Assembly: GCF_007858435.1 (NCBI RefSeq)
Contig: NZ_VIGW01000001.1
Coordinates: 62,001 to 126,000, forward strand
DNA length: 64,000 nt
Reading direction: 5' to 3'
Source of the DNA: Tsukamurella asaccharolytica
GTDB taxonomy: Bacteria; Actinomycetota; Actinomycetes; Mycobacteriales; Mycobacteriaceae
Made by a program: the position numbers and the translations under genes. How positions within the stretch are numbered: position 1 is the stretch's first letter; each line of letters opens with the position of its first letter. Below the pieces are notes generated by a model that did no database searches, had not been told where the DNA came from, and saw only the letters and a list, made by a program, of their open reading frames with translations. This document shows, piece by piece, positions 9,588-17,019 of this stretch.

Positions 9588-10232
9588 ATGCGACTCACCC
9601 ACTACCGCCATTCCTGCGTCCTCGTGGAGATGTCCGAGACCCGGGTCCTGTTCGATCCCGGCACCTTCTCCTCCGGCTTCGAGGGCCTGACCCGTCTCGA
9701 CGCGATCGTCGTGACCCATCAGCATCCGGACCACCTCGATCCCGAGCGGATTGACGCCCTCGTCGACGCCAACCCCGACGCCCAGCTGTTCGCAGATCCC
9801 ACCACCGCGGCGGCGCGCGGCGGCCGCTGGATCGCGGCGCTCCCGGGCCACGACTACGGGATCGGCAACCTCATCGCCCGGGCCGTCGGCGGCACGCACG
9901 CCGTGATCCACCCAGACATCCCCACGATCGACAACACGTCCGTACTCCTCGGCGACGAGGAACGGATCGGCCGCTTCTACCACCCCGGCGACGCGCTGCA
10001 CGTCCCCGACGTCGCCGTCGACGTGCTCGGCCTGCCCGTGAGCGCGCCGTGGTGCCGGATCAGCGAGACCATCGACTTCTTCCGCGCCGTCCGTCCCGTC
10101 GCCGCGGTCCCGATCCACGACGCGCTGCTCACGCCGGAGGGCGCGGGAATCTACCTCGGGCGGCTCGCGGACCTGCGGCCCGACGGCGCCGATTTCGTCC
10201 CGTGGGGCGCGGAGGCGACGCACGAGTTCTGA
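9588..10232 (+). CDS. Metallo-beta-lactamase-fold hydrolase (UlaG-like)
   Basis: 214 residues. The HxHxDH zinc signature is intact as THQHPDHLD (His44, His46, Asp48, His49). Later metal ligands are plausible in the FYHPGDALHVPD segment and in PIHDALLTPEG. The fold and length fit cytoplasmic UlaG-like or L-ascorbate-6-phosphate lactonase-like proteins widely annotated only as MBL-fold hydrolases. It is divergent from purS, and its neighbours give no clue to substrate. A 42-base gap separates it from the convergent DUF2334 gene. Confidence 0.88.
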   Translation: MRLTHYRHSCVLVEMSETRVLFDPGTFSSGFEGLTRLDAIVVTHQHPDHLDPERIDALVDANPDAQLFADPTTAAARGGRWIAALPGHDYGIGNLIARAVGGTHAVIHPDIPTIDNTSVLLGDEERIGRFYHPGDALHVPDVAVDVLGLPVSAPWCRISETIDFFRAVRPVAAVPIHDALLTPEGAGIYLGRLADLRPDGADFVPWGAEATHEF

Positions 10233-10274
10233 GGGACGCCGAGCCGCCGACCCGCCCAGGGCCGCGCGCCGGGG

Positions 10275-10973
10275 TCAGACGGCAACGAGGGCCCTGGCGC
10301 GGTGCTCGTAGACCGCCGGCGCGGCGCCGTGGTGCAGCGCGAGGTCGACGGCGTCGAGCATGGTGCGGGAGACGGTCGAGGACTCAAGCCGCCGGGCGTC
10401 GACCGCCAGGCGGAGGGTGCCGCCCCGTCGGGCGATGCGATTGGCCTGGGCGAGGAGCGCCCGGCACCACCACGGCTCGCTGAGGAAACCGTCGCCGATG
10501 CCCAGGACCCGGGCCTTCTCCTCCTCGCCGGTCACGAGGTCGGTGATCGCGGTATAGCCGAGGTTGACGCGGAAGCCGGCGTCGGGCAGTGCGAGAACCG
10601 CGCCGGTGGAGGCGTTCCAGCGGGGCGCGGCGAAGACGCGGGTGCGCAGGCCGACGGTCTCCAGGACCCGGTCGGCGGCGGCGAGACGCAGCGCGGCCTC
10701 GTGGGCGCCGAGCGTGGAGAACTCGGCGCGGCGGCGCTTCGTCGCGGCCTGGTCGTAGCCGTTGAGGACGATCGCGTCACCCGCCGCGCGGCGCTCCCGC
10801 AGGAAGGACTGCGTCGACGGGTCGTCGACCAGCTTGTACTTGCCCTTGAGGCGGGGCGCCACGAGCAGCGAGACGGGCACACCACGCTCGTCCATCTGCG
10901 CCGCGAACCGCTCCGCGTCCGCGCGAGTGGCATCGGACAGGGCGGACACGGAGACGTACAGCGGCGAGCTCAT
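10275..10973 (-). CDS. DUF2334 protein (polysaccharide-deacetylase-like fold)
   Basis: 232 residues. The pattern SPLYVSVSALSDAT, then the VSLLVAPRLKGKYKL region, GDAIVLNGYDQ and the FAAPRWN motif matches the DUF2334 family, which has a NodB-type deacetylase barrel. The usual deacetylase histidines are not obvious: where many relatives have a His-containing segment after GDAIVLNGYD, this one reads QAATKRRR. Catalytic activity is therefore uncertain. No signal peptide is seen, so it is probably cytoplasmic. It is a single gene between convergent and divergent neighbours. Confidence 0.75.
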   Translation of the reverse strand: MSSPLYVSVSALSDATRADAERFAAQMDERGVPVSLLVAPRLKGKYKLVDDPSTQSFLRERRAAGDAIVLNGYDQAATKRRRAEFSTLGAHEAALRLAAADRVLETVGLRTRVFAAPRWNASTGAVLALPDAGFRVNLGYTAITDLVTGEEEKARVLGIGDGFLSEPWWCRALLAQANRIARRGGTLRLAVDARRLESSTVSRTMLDAVDLALHHGAAPAVYEHRARALVAV

Positions 10974-11042
10974 GATCCGCAGTGTGCGCGACCGAGGTGT
11001 CCCGTTCGGAGATGGAAGGTTACGTGTCTCCCAACTGGGTGG

Positions 11043-11534
11043 TCAGGCGGGGAGGACGGCCTCGATGGCGCCGACGACCTCGTCGGACTCGGGCTCGGTG
11101 CGCGGGCGGAAGCGCTGCACGCTCGAGCGATCCGGTGAGATCACGAACTTCTCGAAGTTCCACTGGACGTCGCCCGCCTCCCCCTCGGCGTCCGCGGTCT
11201 TCGTCAGTTCGACGTAGAGCGGATTCCGGTTCTCGCCGTTGACCTCGGTCTTCTCCAGCAGCGGGAAGGTGACGCCGTAGCTCGTGGAACAGAAGGTGGC
11301 GATCTCCTCCGCGGTGCCGGGCTCCTGGCCCGCGAACTGGTTGCAGGGCACGCCGAGCACCGTCAGGCCGCGGTCGGCGTAGCGGGTCGCGAGCGCCTCC
11401 AGGCCGGCGTACTGCGGCGTCAGGCCGCACTTGCTGGCGACGTTGACGACGAGCACGGCGCGACCCGCGTAGTCGGCGAGGGAGGTGGCGGCACCGTCGA
11501 GCGTGGTGAGGGCGATGGAGTCGAGAGCGGTCAT
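11043..11534 (-). CDS. Glutathione peroxidase-family thiol peroxidase
   Basis: 163 residues from the ATG at 11534. The peroxidatic residue is Cys36 in NVASKCGLTPQY; Gln70 lies in GVPCNQFAGQEPG, and the Trp-Asn pair is in QWNFEKF, completing the tetrad. It is a Cys enzyme, not a selenoprotein. Actinobacteria of this group lack glutathione, so the reductant is probably thioredoxin or mycothiol (family knowledge). It reduces hydrogen peroxide and organic hydroperoxides. It is divergent from the MarR regulator, with under 90 bases between the starts. Confidence 0.93.
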   Translation of the reverse strand: MTALDSIALTTLDGAATSLADYAGRAVLVVNVASKCGLTPQYAGLEALATRYADRGLTVLGVPCNQFAGQEPGTAEEIATFCSTSYGVTFPLLEKTEVNGENRNPLYVELTKTADAEGEAGDVQWNFEKFVISPDRSSVQRFRPRTEPESDEVVGAIEAVLPA

Positions 11535-11583
11535 GCGCCCGAGCCTACGCGGCGATGTAATGCAGGACACATCTATCTCGTTT

Positions 11584-11598
11584 GTGCAATGGTTGCGC
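11584..11598. promoter_or_regulatory. Imperfect dyad upstream of marR (possible operator)
   Basis: GTGCAA-TGG-TTGCGC is an inverted repeat with one mismatch in six, centred about 25 bases before the probable marR start. MarR proteins usually repress their own operon through such short dyads near the promoter. The position suits autoregulation of the marR-efflux pair, but the repeat is short. Confidence 0.4.
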
Positions 11599-11608
11599 AG
11601 TAGTTATC
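11592..11608. promoter_or_regulatory. Possible -10 region of the marR gene
   Basis: The AT-rich block TAGTTAT at 11601-11607 lies about 9 bases before the GTG start at 11617, and no Shine-Dalgarno sequence is visible between them. This is the layout of a leaderless transcript, which is common in mycobacteria and relatives. The hexamer is not a perfect TANNNT match, so the call is tentative. Confidence 0.35.
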
Positions 11609-11616
11609 GTTTTCGG

Positions 11617-12111
11617 GTGCAAGCAACTTCCAGGGAGGTGACTCCCGAGGACCTCAGCGCGGTCTTCGGCGAGTTCATGGGCCGTCTCATGTGCAACGTC
11701 GCACAGGAGAGCCTGGGCACGATGCTGTCGTCGGACATCACCGCGCATCAGTTCCACATCCTGCTGCAACTCGCGGCGGCCGAGGCCCCGCTCCCGATCA
11801 ACCGGCTCGCCGACGATCTGGGGCTGTCCGTCGCCGCGACGGGACGGAACGTGGAGAAGCTTGTCCAGCTCGAGATGGTGGATCGGCGTGAGGACGCCTC
11901 GGACCGCCGGATCAAGAACCTGACCATCACCGACCTCGGGCGAAACACAGTTGCGTCCGCGGTCAGCGACAAGCACCGTGAGGTGCTGAGTTTCGCGGAG
12001 CGGCTGCCGTCGGCGCTCCGCGTCCGCCTGCACGACGTGATGGTCGAGATCCTCGACGAGGGCCTGATTCCTCCGAACCCCTTCTTCACCGCAACGAAAG
12101 AGAACGCATGA
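11617..12111 (+). CDS. MarR family transcriptional regulator
   Basis: 164 residues from the GTG at 11617. A winged-helix domain is visible: INRLADDLGLSVAATGRNVEKLVQLEMVDRREDASDRRIKNLTIT includes the recognition helix and the Asp-x-Arg wing typical of MarR. A longer frame from 11485 would run into the glutathione peroxidase promoter and adds unlikely residues. Its stop overlaps the start of the MFS efflux gene (ATGA), so it is almost certainly the local repressor of that pump, released by a small ligand. It lies divergently from the peroxidase gene. Confidence 0.9.
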   Translation: MQATSREVTPEDLSAVFGEFMGRLMCNVAQESLGTMLSSDITAHQFHILLQLAAAEAPLPINRLADDLGLSVAATGRNVEKLVQLEMVDRREDASDRRIKNLTITDLGRNTVASAVSDKHREVLSFAERLPSALRVRLHDVMVEILDEGLIPPNPFFTATKENA

Positions 12112-13715
12112 GTACCGAGAACACGCTCGACAAGAGCGAGGTCCCGCACGCGGGTGAGGGCCTCGACCGTCGCGTCCTGCTGGTGGCCGGCGTGGTCGTC
12201 CTCGGGTCGATCATGGCCATCCTGGACATGACGATCGTGGCCGTGGCGCAGAACACCTTCCAGGCGCAGTGGGGGGCGTCGCCCGCCACTGTCGCCTGGA
12301 CGATGACCGGGTACACCCTCGCCCTGGCCGCCGTGATCCCCGTGACCGGCTGGGCCGCCGACCGTTTCGGCACCAAGCGGCTCTACATGGCCGCGACGGC
12401 CATGTTCGTCGCAGGATCGGCGCTGTGCGCCGCCGCGACCTCCATCGACCTGCTGATCCTGTACCGGGTCCTGCAGGGCCTCGGTGGCGGCATGCTGATG
12501 CCGCTCGGCATGATGATCCTGACTCGGGCCGCCGGCCCGGAGCGTCTCGGCCGCGTCATGGCCGTGCTCGGTATCCCGATGCTGCTCGGCCCCATCGGCG
12601 GCCCGATTCTCGGCGGCTGGCTGATCGAGTCCTTCTCGTGGCACTGGATCTTCCTGATCAACGTGCCGATCGGCGCGATCGCGATCGTCTACGCCTGGTT
12701 CGTGCTGGACAAGGACGAGCCCGTCAAGGGCCAGAAGTTCGACCTCGTCGGCTTCCTCCTGCTCTCGCCCGGCCTGGCGCTGTTCCTGTTCGGCGTCTCC
12801 TCGATCCCCGAGGCGCAGGCCGATACCTCGATGTACGGCGAGCGGGTCGTCCCCGCCACCGTCGTCGGTCTCGTGCTGATCGTCGCTTTCGTGTTCTGGG
12901 CGCTCCGCGCCAAGTTGCCCCTCCTCGACCTGCGACTCTTCAAGAACCGGAACATGACCGTTGCGATGATCACCTTCGCGATGTTCGCGATGGCCTTCTT
13001 CGGCAGTTCGATCCTGTACGCGCAGTACTTCATCGGCATCCGCGGCGAGTCGACCCTCATGGCCGGCCTGTTGCTCGCCCCGCAGGGCCTCGGCGCCATG
13101 CTGACCATGCCGATCGCCGGCGTGCTCACCGACAAGATGGGCCCGGGCAAGTTCGTGATGGCCGGCCTCGCGCTGATCACCGGCGGCATGATCGCCTTCA
13201 CGCAGCTCACTGCCGAGACCCCGTACTGGGTCCTGCTGGTCTCGCTGCTCGTCCAGGGCCTCGGCATGGGTATGACGATGATGCCGACCATGTCGGCCGC
13301 CATCCGCACCCTGGCTCCCGAGTCCATCTCCCGCGGTTCCACGCTGACGAACATCGTCCAGCAGATCGCCGCGTCGATGGGTACCGCGATCTTCTCCGTG
13401 CTGTTCACCAACTGGCTGACCAACGCGGGCCCGTCGATGCAGACCCCGCAGGGCGAGAAGCACACCGGTGCGATCGCCTTCGGCCTGAACTCGAGTCCCG
13501 AGGCCCGCGAGCAGGGCATCGCGATGTTCCAGGGCGAGACCGGCTTCTCGAAGTTCCTGCACGACAACCTGCCGTTCGCGGCGGAGGCCTTCGGCAACAC
13601 CTACTTCGTAGCCGCGATCCTGGTGGCGCTGTGCATCATCCCGGCGTTCTTCCTGCCCCGTTCGCGCCAGGCCGACACGGGCGCCGCCGAGCGCCAGATG
13701 GTCATGCCGCACTGA
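12108..13715 (+). CDS. MFS drug/metabolite efflux transporter, DHA2 (EmrB/QacA) family
   Basis: 535 residues with about 14 hydrophobic helices, the size of 14-helix DHA2 proton antiporters. Family motifs: LDMTIVAVA in helix 1 (motif D1-like), GWAADRFGTKR in the 2-3 loop (motif A) and GPILGGWLIESFSWHWIFLINVPIG (motif C region). It is translationally coupled to the MarR repressor, the classic arrangement for inducible multidrug export. A strong hairpin follows 20 bases after the stop. Confidence 0.93.
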   Translation: MSTENTLDKSEVPHAGEGLDRRVLLVAGVVVLGSIMAILDMTIVAVAQNTFQAQWGASPATVAWTMTGYTLALAAVIPVTGWAADRFGTKRLYMAATAMFVAGSALCAAATSIDLLILYRVLQGLGGGMLMPLGMMILTRAAGPERLGRVMAVLGIPMLLGPIGGPILGGWLIESFSWHWIFLINVPIGAIAIVYAWFVLDKDEPVKGQKFDLVGFLLLSPGLALFLFGVSSIPEAQADTSMYGERVVPATVVGLVLIVAFVFWALRAKLPLLDLRLFKNRNMTVAMITFAMFAMAFFGSSILYAQYFIGIRGESTLMAGLLLAPQGLGAMLTMPIAGVLTDKMGPGKFVMAGLALITGGMIAFTQLTAETPYWVLLVSLLVQGLGMGMTMMPTMSAAIRTLAPESISRGSTLTNIVQQIAASMGTAIFSVLFTNWLTNAGPSMQTPQGEKHTGAIAFGLNSSPEAREQGIAMFQGETGFSKFLHDNLPFAAEAFGNTYFVAAILVALCIIPAFFLPRSRQADTGAAERQMVMPH

Positions 13716-13734
13716 TCGTCCCCCGATCCGACGA

Positions 13735-13766
13735 GTGCCCGGCCCCTTACTTCAGGGGCCGGGCAC
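13735..13766 (+). terminator. Hairpin terminator after the MFS efflux gene
   Basis: Perfect 12-bp stem GTGCCCGGCCCC / GGGGCCGGGCAC with an 8-base loop, starting 20 bases past the stop codon. It lacks a long T tract, as usual in high-GC actinobacteria. Confidence 0.85.
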
Positions 13767-13819
13767 TTCGCGACGTGCGTGGCACGTCGGCCGGTCGTTC
13801 ATGACAGGATGAGGACATC

Positions 13820-14524
13820 ATGAAGCGTGGACACGACCAGCAGCCGTCGACGCCTGCGCTGACGGCTCTCGGCGGGCAGGTCAGTCGCCGCGCCGAGGTG
13901 ATCCAGGTCCTGCGCGAAGCACTCGTGGCCGGCGAATTGGTGCCGGGTGAGGTGTATTCCGCACCGGCCCTCGCCAAGCAGCTGAACGTCTCAGCGACCC
14001 CGGTCCGTGAGGCGATGCTCAGCCTCGCCGAGGAGGGACTGGTCCTTCCACTACGGCATCGCGGTTATCAGATCGTCGAGCTGGACATGTCCAGCCTCGC
14101 GCACGTCACTGAGGTCCGGCTCATGCTCGAGGTACCCGCCGTCCACCGGATCGCGACCGAAGCCGGGGCCGGCGCTCACACGGCTCGGATATCCGCCCTG
14201 CGCCCCCTTGCCGACAGGCTCGATTCGACGGCGGCCGCGGGAGAACTGCGTGAGTTCATCGCGGCCGACACAGCCTTCCACCTCGGGCTCCTCGAACTCA
14301 GCGACAACCCCGTCCTCGTCGAAGACGTCCGCAGGCTCCGCGGAATGACCAGGTTGTACGGGCTACGGGCACTCCGCGATCAGGGTCGGCTCGAAGCCTC
14401 CGCGCACGAGCACCACGAGCTCCTCGACCTCATCCTGGCCGGCGACGCGCCGGGGGCCGCCGCACTCCTGACGCGGCACCTCAACCACATCCTCGGAATC
14501 TGGGCGGGCAACGACGAGAGCTGA
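13820..14524 (+). CDS. GntR family transcriptional regulator (FadR/FCD subfamily)
   Basis: 234 residues. The N-terminal winged helix (about 20-90) includes SAPALAKQLNVSATPVREAM and the wing LRHRGYQI. The C-terminal all-helical FCD domain carries metal-ligand type residues: an Asp in ADTAFHLGLLELSDN and His residues in HEHHELLDLI and RHLNHIL. FCD regulators bind organic acids or amino acids. A perfect palindrome 60 bases downstream, before the transporter gene, is the likely operator. It therefore probably controls the transporter and the ornithine cyclodeaminase-like enzyme that follow. Confidence 0.9.
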   Translation: MKRGHDQQPSTPALTALGGQVSRRAEVIQVLREALVAGELVPGEVYSAPALAKQLNVSATPVREAMLSLAEEGLVLPLRHRGYQIVELDMSSLAHVTEVRLMLEVPAVHRIATEAGAGAHTARISALRPLADRLDSTAAAGELREFIAADTAFHLGLLELSDNPVLVEDVRRLRGMTRLYGLRALRDQGRLEASAHEHHELLDLILAGDAPGAAALLTRHLNHILGIWAGNDES

Positions 14525-14583
14525 GGCGTCGATCCCGGTAGGGGCGACTTCACTCGAAGTTCTGTGACCCACCTCACCGGAGT

Positions 14584-14602
14584 GTAATATTGTACATATT
14601 AC
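14584..14602. promoter_or_regulatory. Palindromic operator overlapping a -10 box, before the MHS transporter
   Basis: GTAATAT-TGTAC-ATATTAC is a perfect 7-bp inverted repeat around a 5-base centre; the core TTGTACA fits the T-N-G-T-N3-A-C-N-A pattern of FadR-type GntR operators. The left arm contains TAATAT (14585-14590), a good -10 hexamer, so repressor binding would occlude the polymerase. It sits between the gntR gene and the transporter, about 90 bases before the transporter start. Confidence 0.75.
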
Positions 14603-14691
14603 TGATGGCGATAGGCCGCCGGCGCTGTGCCGACCCGTTCGGGCACCGCAGCCAAACGGACCCGCCCCGGCATCACCCCTAGGAGAGACCC

Positions 14692-16038
14692 TTGAGTACA
14701 CCCGGCTCGGCACATGACGCCGCTCCCGAATCCGTTCGCGCACCCGGTGGGCTCCAGTGGCGGGTGCTCTTCGGCAGCCTCAGTGGAAGTTCCATCGAAT
14801 GGTTCGACTTCTTTCTCTTCGCCACCGCCTCGGCGATCATCTTCGACAAGCAGTTCTTCCCCTCGGGTGACCCGCTGCTCTCGCTGATGCTCTCGTACCT
14901 GGCACTCTCGCTCACGTTCTTCATCCGCCCACTCGGCGGAATCGTCTTCTCCCACATCGGTGATCGGATCGGCCGCAAGCGCACCCTGGTCATCACTTTG
15001 TCCCTCATGGGCGGAGCGACGGTGGCGATCGGGCTCCTCCCTACGTACGACCAGGTAGGTGTCATCGCCCCGATCCTTCTCATCGTCTGCCGATTGCTGC
15101 AGGGCCTGGCCATCGGCGGCGAATGGGGCGGCGCACTTCTCCTCGCCGTCGAGTACGCCCCCGAGAACCGCAGGGGGCTCTACGGCGCTGTTCCCCAAAT
15201 GGGTGTCACCATCGGAATGCTCCTGGCCACCGTATCCTTCGCCGCGGTCAGCAGCCTGCCGGGAGATGCCTTCGAGAGTTGGGCATGGCGCATCCCGTTC
15301 GTCGCCAGCATCCTCCTGGTGCTGGTCGGCCTGTGGATCCGCAACGGTCTCGCCGAGACTCCTGCCTTCGCCGAGGCGAAGAAGTCCGGCGACATCGCCA
15401 AGCTGCCGATCAGGGAGACTCTGCGCGACCACTGGCGTTCGGTTCTCGTCGCCATCGGAGCCAAGGTGATCGAAACCGCGCCGTTCTACATCTTTGCCAC
15501 GTTCGTCGTCAGTTACGCCACGGGCATCCTCGACTTCGACCGCTCGACCGTTCTCAACGCCGTCAGCGTCGGCGCTCTCGTGTCCACGGTTGCGATCGTG
15601 GTGATGGGGCGGCTCTCTGACCGGTTCGGACGATTGACGGTTTACGTTGCCGGAGTGGTCGCCATCGGCGTCTTCTCCGCCCCATTCTTCGTACTGCTCG
15701 GCATCGGAATGAACTGGGCTCTCTACGCGGCGATCGTGATCGGCCTCGGTGTAGTCTGGCCCCCGGTCACCGCCACCCTGGGAACACTGATGTCCGAGAT
15801 CTTCTCGACCCGAGTGCGCTACACCGGCGTCAGCCTCGGCTACCAAGTGGGGGCTGCGCTCGCCGGCGGGACCGCCCCGCTCATCGCCACCTGGCTGCTC
15901 GATGTCTTCGACGGCTCCTGGCTACCGATCTCAACCTACCTCGTCCTCCTTGCCGCCATCTCGCTCACCGCTGTGGCATTCGCCAAGCCGGTGACCCGCA
16001 AGGAGGCGCAGCTCCTCCGCCAACACAAGGATGTGTGA
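14692..16038 (+). CDS. MFS transporter, metabolite:H+ symporter (MHS) family
   Basis: 448 residues, about 12 membrane segments. SSIEWFDFFLFATA in helix 1 and RPLGGIVFSHIGDRIGRKRT in the 2-3 loop are MHS hallmarks (relatives: ShiA, ProP, citrate and dicarboxylate symporters). The start is a TTG at 14692 preceded by AGGAGAG at good spacing. It is an uptake system driven by protons; the substrate is unknown. It ends just before the ornithine cyclodeaminase-like gene and both are probably transcribed from the operator-controlled promoter at 14585. Confidence 0.9.
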   Translation: MSTPGSAHDAAPESVRAPGGLQWRVLFGSLSGSSIEWFDFFLFATASAIIFDKQFFPSGDPLLSLMLSYLALSLTFFIRPLGGIVFSHIGDRIGRKRTLVITLSLMGGATVAIGLLPTYDQVGVIAPILLIVCRLLQGLAIGGEWGGALLLAVEYAPENRRGLYGAVPQMGVTIGMLLATVSFAAVSSLPGDAFESWAWRIPFVASILLVLVGLWIRNGLAETPAFAEAKKSGDIAKLPIRETLRDHWRSVLVAIGAKVIETAPFYIFATFVVSYATGILDFDRSTVLNAVSVGALVSTVAIVVMGRLSDRFGRLTVYVAGVVAIGVFSAPFFVLLGIGMNWALYAAIVIGLGVVWPPVTATLGTLMSEIFSTRVRYTGVSLGYQVGAALAGGTAPLIATWLLDVFDGSWLPISTYLVLLAAISLTAVAFAKPVTRKEAQLLRQHKDV

Positions 16039-16042
16039 TCCG

Positions 16043-16993
16043 ATGACCAGCGCTCGCCCTGACCCCGGCCTCCCCTTCGTCTCCGCCGATCGACTGAACG
16101 AGCTCATCTCCCCGGACCGTGCCCGGGATCTGCTCCGGAACGTTCTCTCGTCGGGATTCGATGTCGCCGGCGATCCGCCACGGCTGTCCGTCGATGCGGG
16201 TGCCGGGCACCTGCTCATCATGCCGAGCGATCTGGACCGCTGGGTCGGCGTCAAGATCGCCTCGGTCGCGCCGGGCAATCCGGCCCTGGGACTCGAGCGC
16301 ATCCAGGCGGTCTACCTCGTCATGGACGGTGCGACCCTGACGCCGAGCCTGCTCATCGACGGAACAGCCCTGACTGCGCTGCGTACTCCCGCGATGACCG
16401 CCGTCGCCGCCGATGCGCTCGCCGACCCCGAGTCCTCACGTCTGCTCGTGTACGGCACCGGTCCACAGGCACGCGCGCACGTCCGTGCCATTGCGGCCGT
16501 ACGAGAACTGACGTCGGTCCGGTTGATCGGACGAAACCGTGACCGGCTCCTCGATGCCGTGGCAGCGATCTCGGCCACTGGGATAGATGCACAGCCGGGC
16601 TCGACGGAAGACATCACCGAGGCGGACATGATCGTGTGCGCCACCTCCGCGGAAGTCCCCCTCTTCGATGGCCGTCTGGTGCGGGATGGCGCATTCGTCG
16701 CAGCGATCGGGTCACACGAACCGGATCGTCGCGAGCTCGACGGGACACTCCTCGAACGGTCACTGGTTGTCGTCGAGGATGTCGCCACGGCGCTCGTATC
16801 GTCCGGTGACGTGGTCCTCGCGCGCAGCGAAGGCAACCTCCGCAGTGACGATCTCGTGTCGATCACCGACGTCGCGCGGGGCCGGACGAAGCGCGACCCC
16901 GATCGCCCGAACGTGTTCAAGGGTGCCGGTATGTCCTGGCAGGATCTCGCAGTCGCGGCCGAGGTCGCGAACATCGAGCTCGGCGAGCCCTGA
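16043..16993 (+). CDS. Ornithine cyclodeaminase / mu-crystallin family enzyme
   Basis: 316 residues from the ATG at 16043 (an ATG at 16031 overlapping the transporter stop is the alternative; AAGGA at 16028 suits the later start better). The Rossmann segment is visible as LLVYGTGPQARAHVRAIAAV, followed by VRLIGRNRDR. The substrate-side motif LRTPAMTAVAADALA is typical of the family, which includes ornithine cyclodeaminase, alanine dehydrogenase-like and ketimine reductase enzymes. The reaction cannot be fixed. With the MHS symporter and GntR regulator it forms a small uptake-and-conversion unit, probably for an amino or keto acid. Confidence 0.87.
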   Translation: MTSARPDPGLPFVSADRLNELISPDRARDLLRNVLSSGFDVAGDPPRLSVDAGAGHLLIMPSDLDRWVGVKIASVAPGNPALGLERIQAVYLVMDGATLTPSLLIDGTALTALRTPAMTAVAADALADPESSRLLVYGTGPQARAHVRAIAAVRELTSVRLIGRNRDRLLDAVAAISATGIDAQPGSTEDITEADMIVCATSAEVPLFDGRLVRDGAFVAAIGSHEPDRRELDGTLLERSLVVVEDVATALVSSGDVVLARSEGNLRSDDLVSITDVARGRTKRDPDRPNVFKGAGMSWQDLAVAAEVANIELGEP

Positions 16994-17019
16994 ACCGCCC
17001 GGACGTCAGCGCGGCGCAA

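Noticed and set aside
11582-11591. TTGTGCAATG shared with the LysR promoter region at about 53496
   Set aside because: A 10-base match between two unrelated regulator promoters is within chance for 64 kb, and the surrounding bases do not match.
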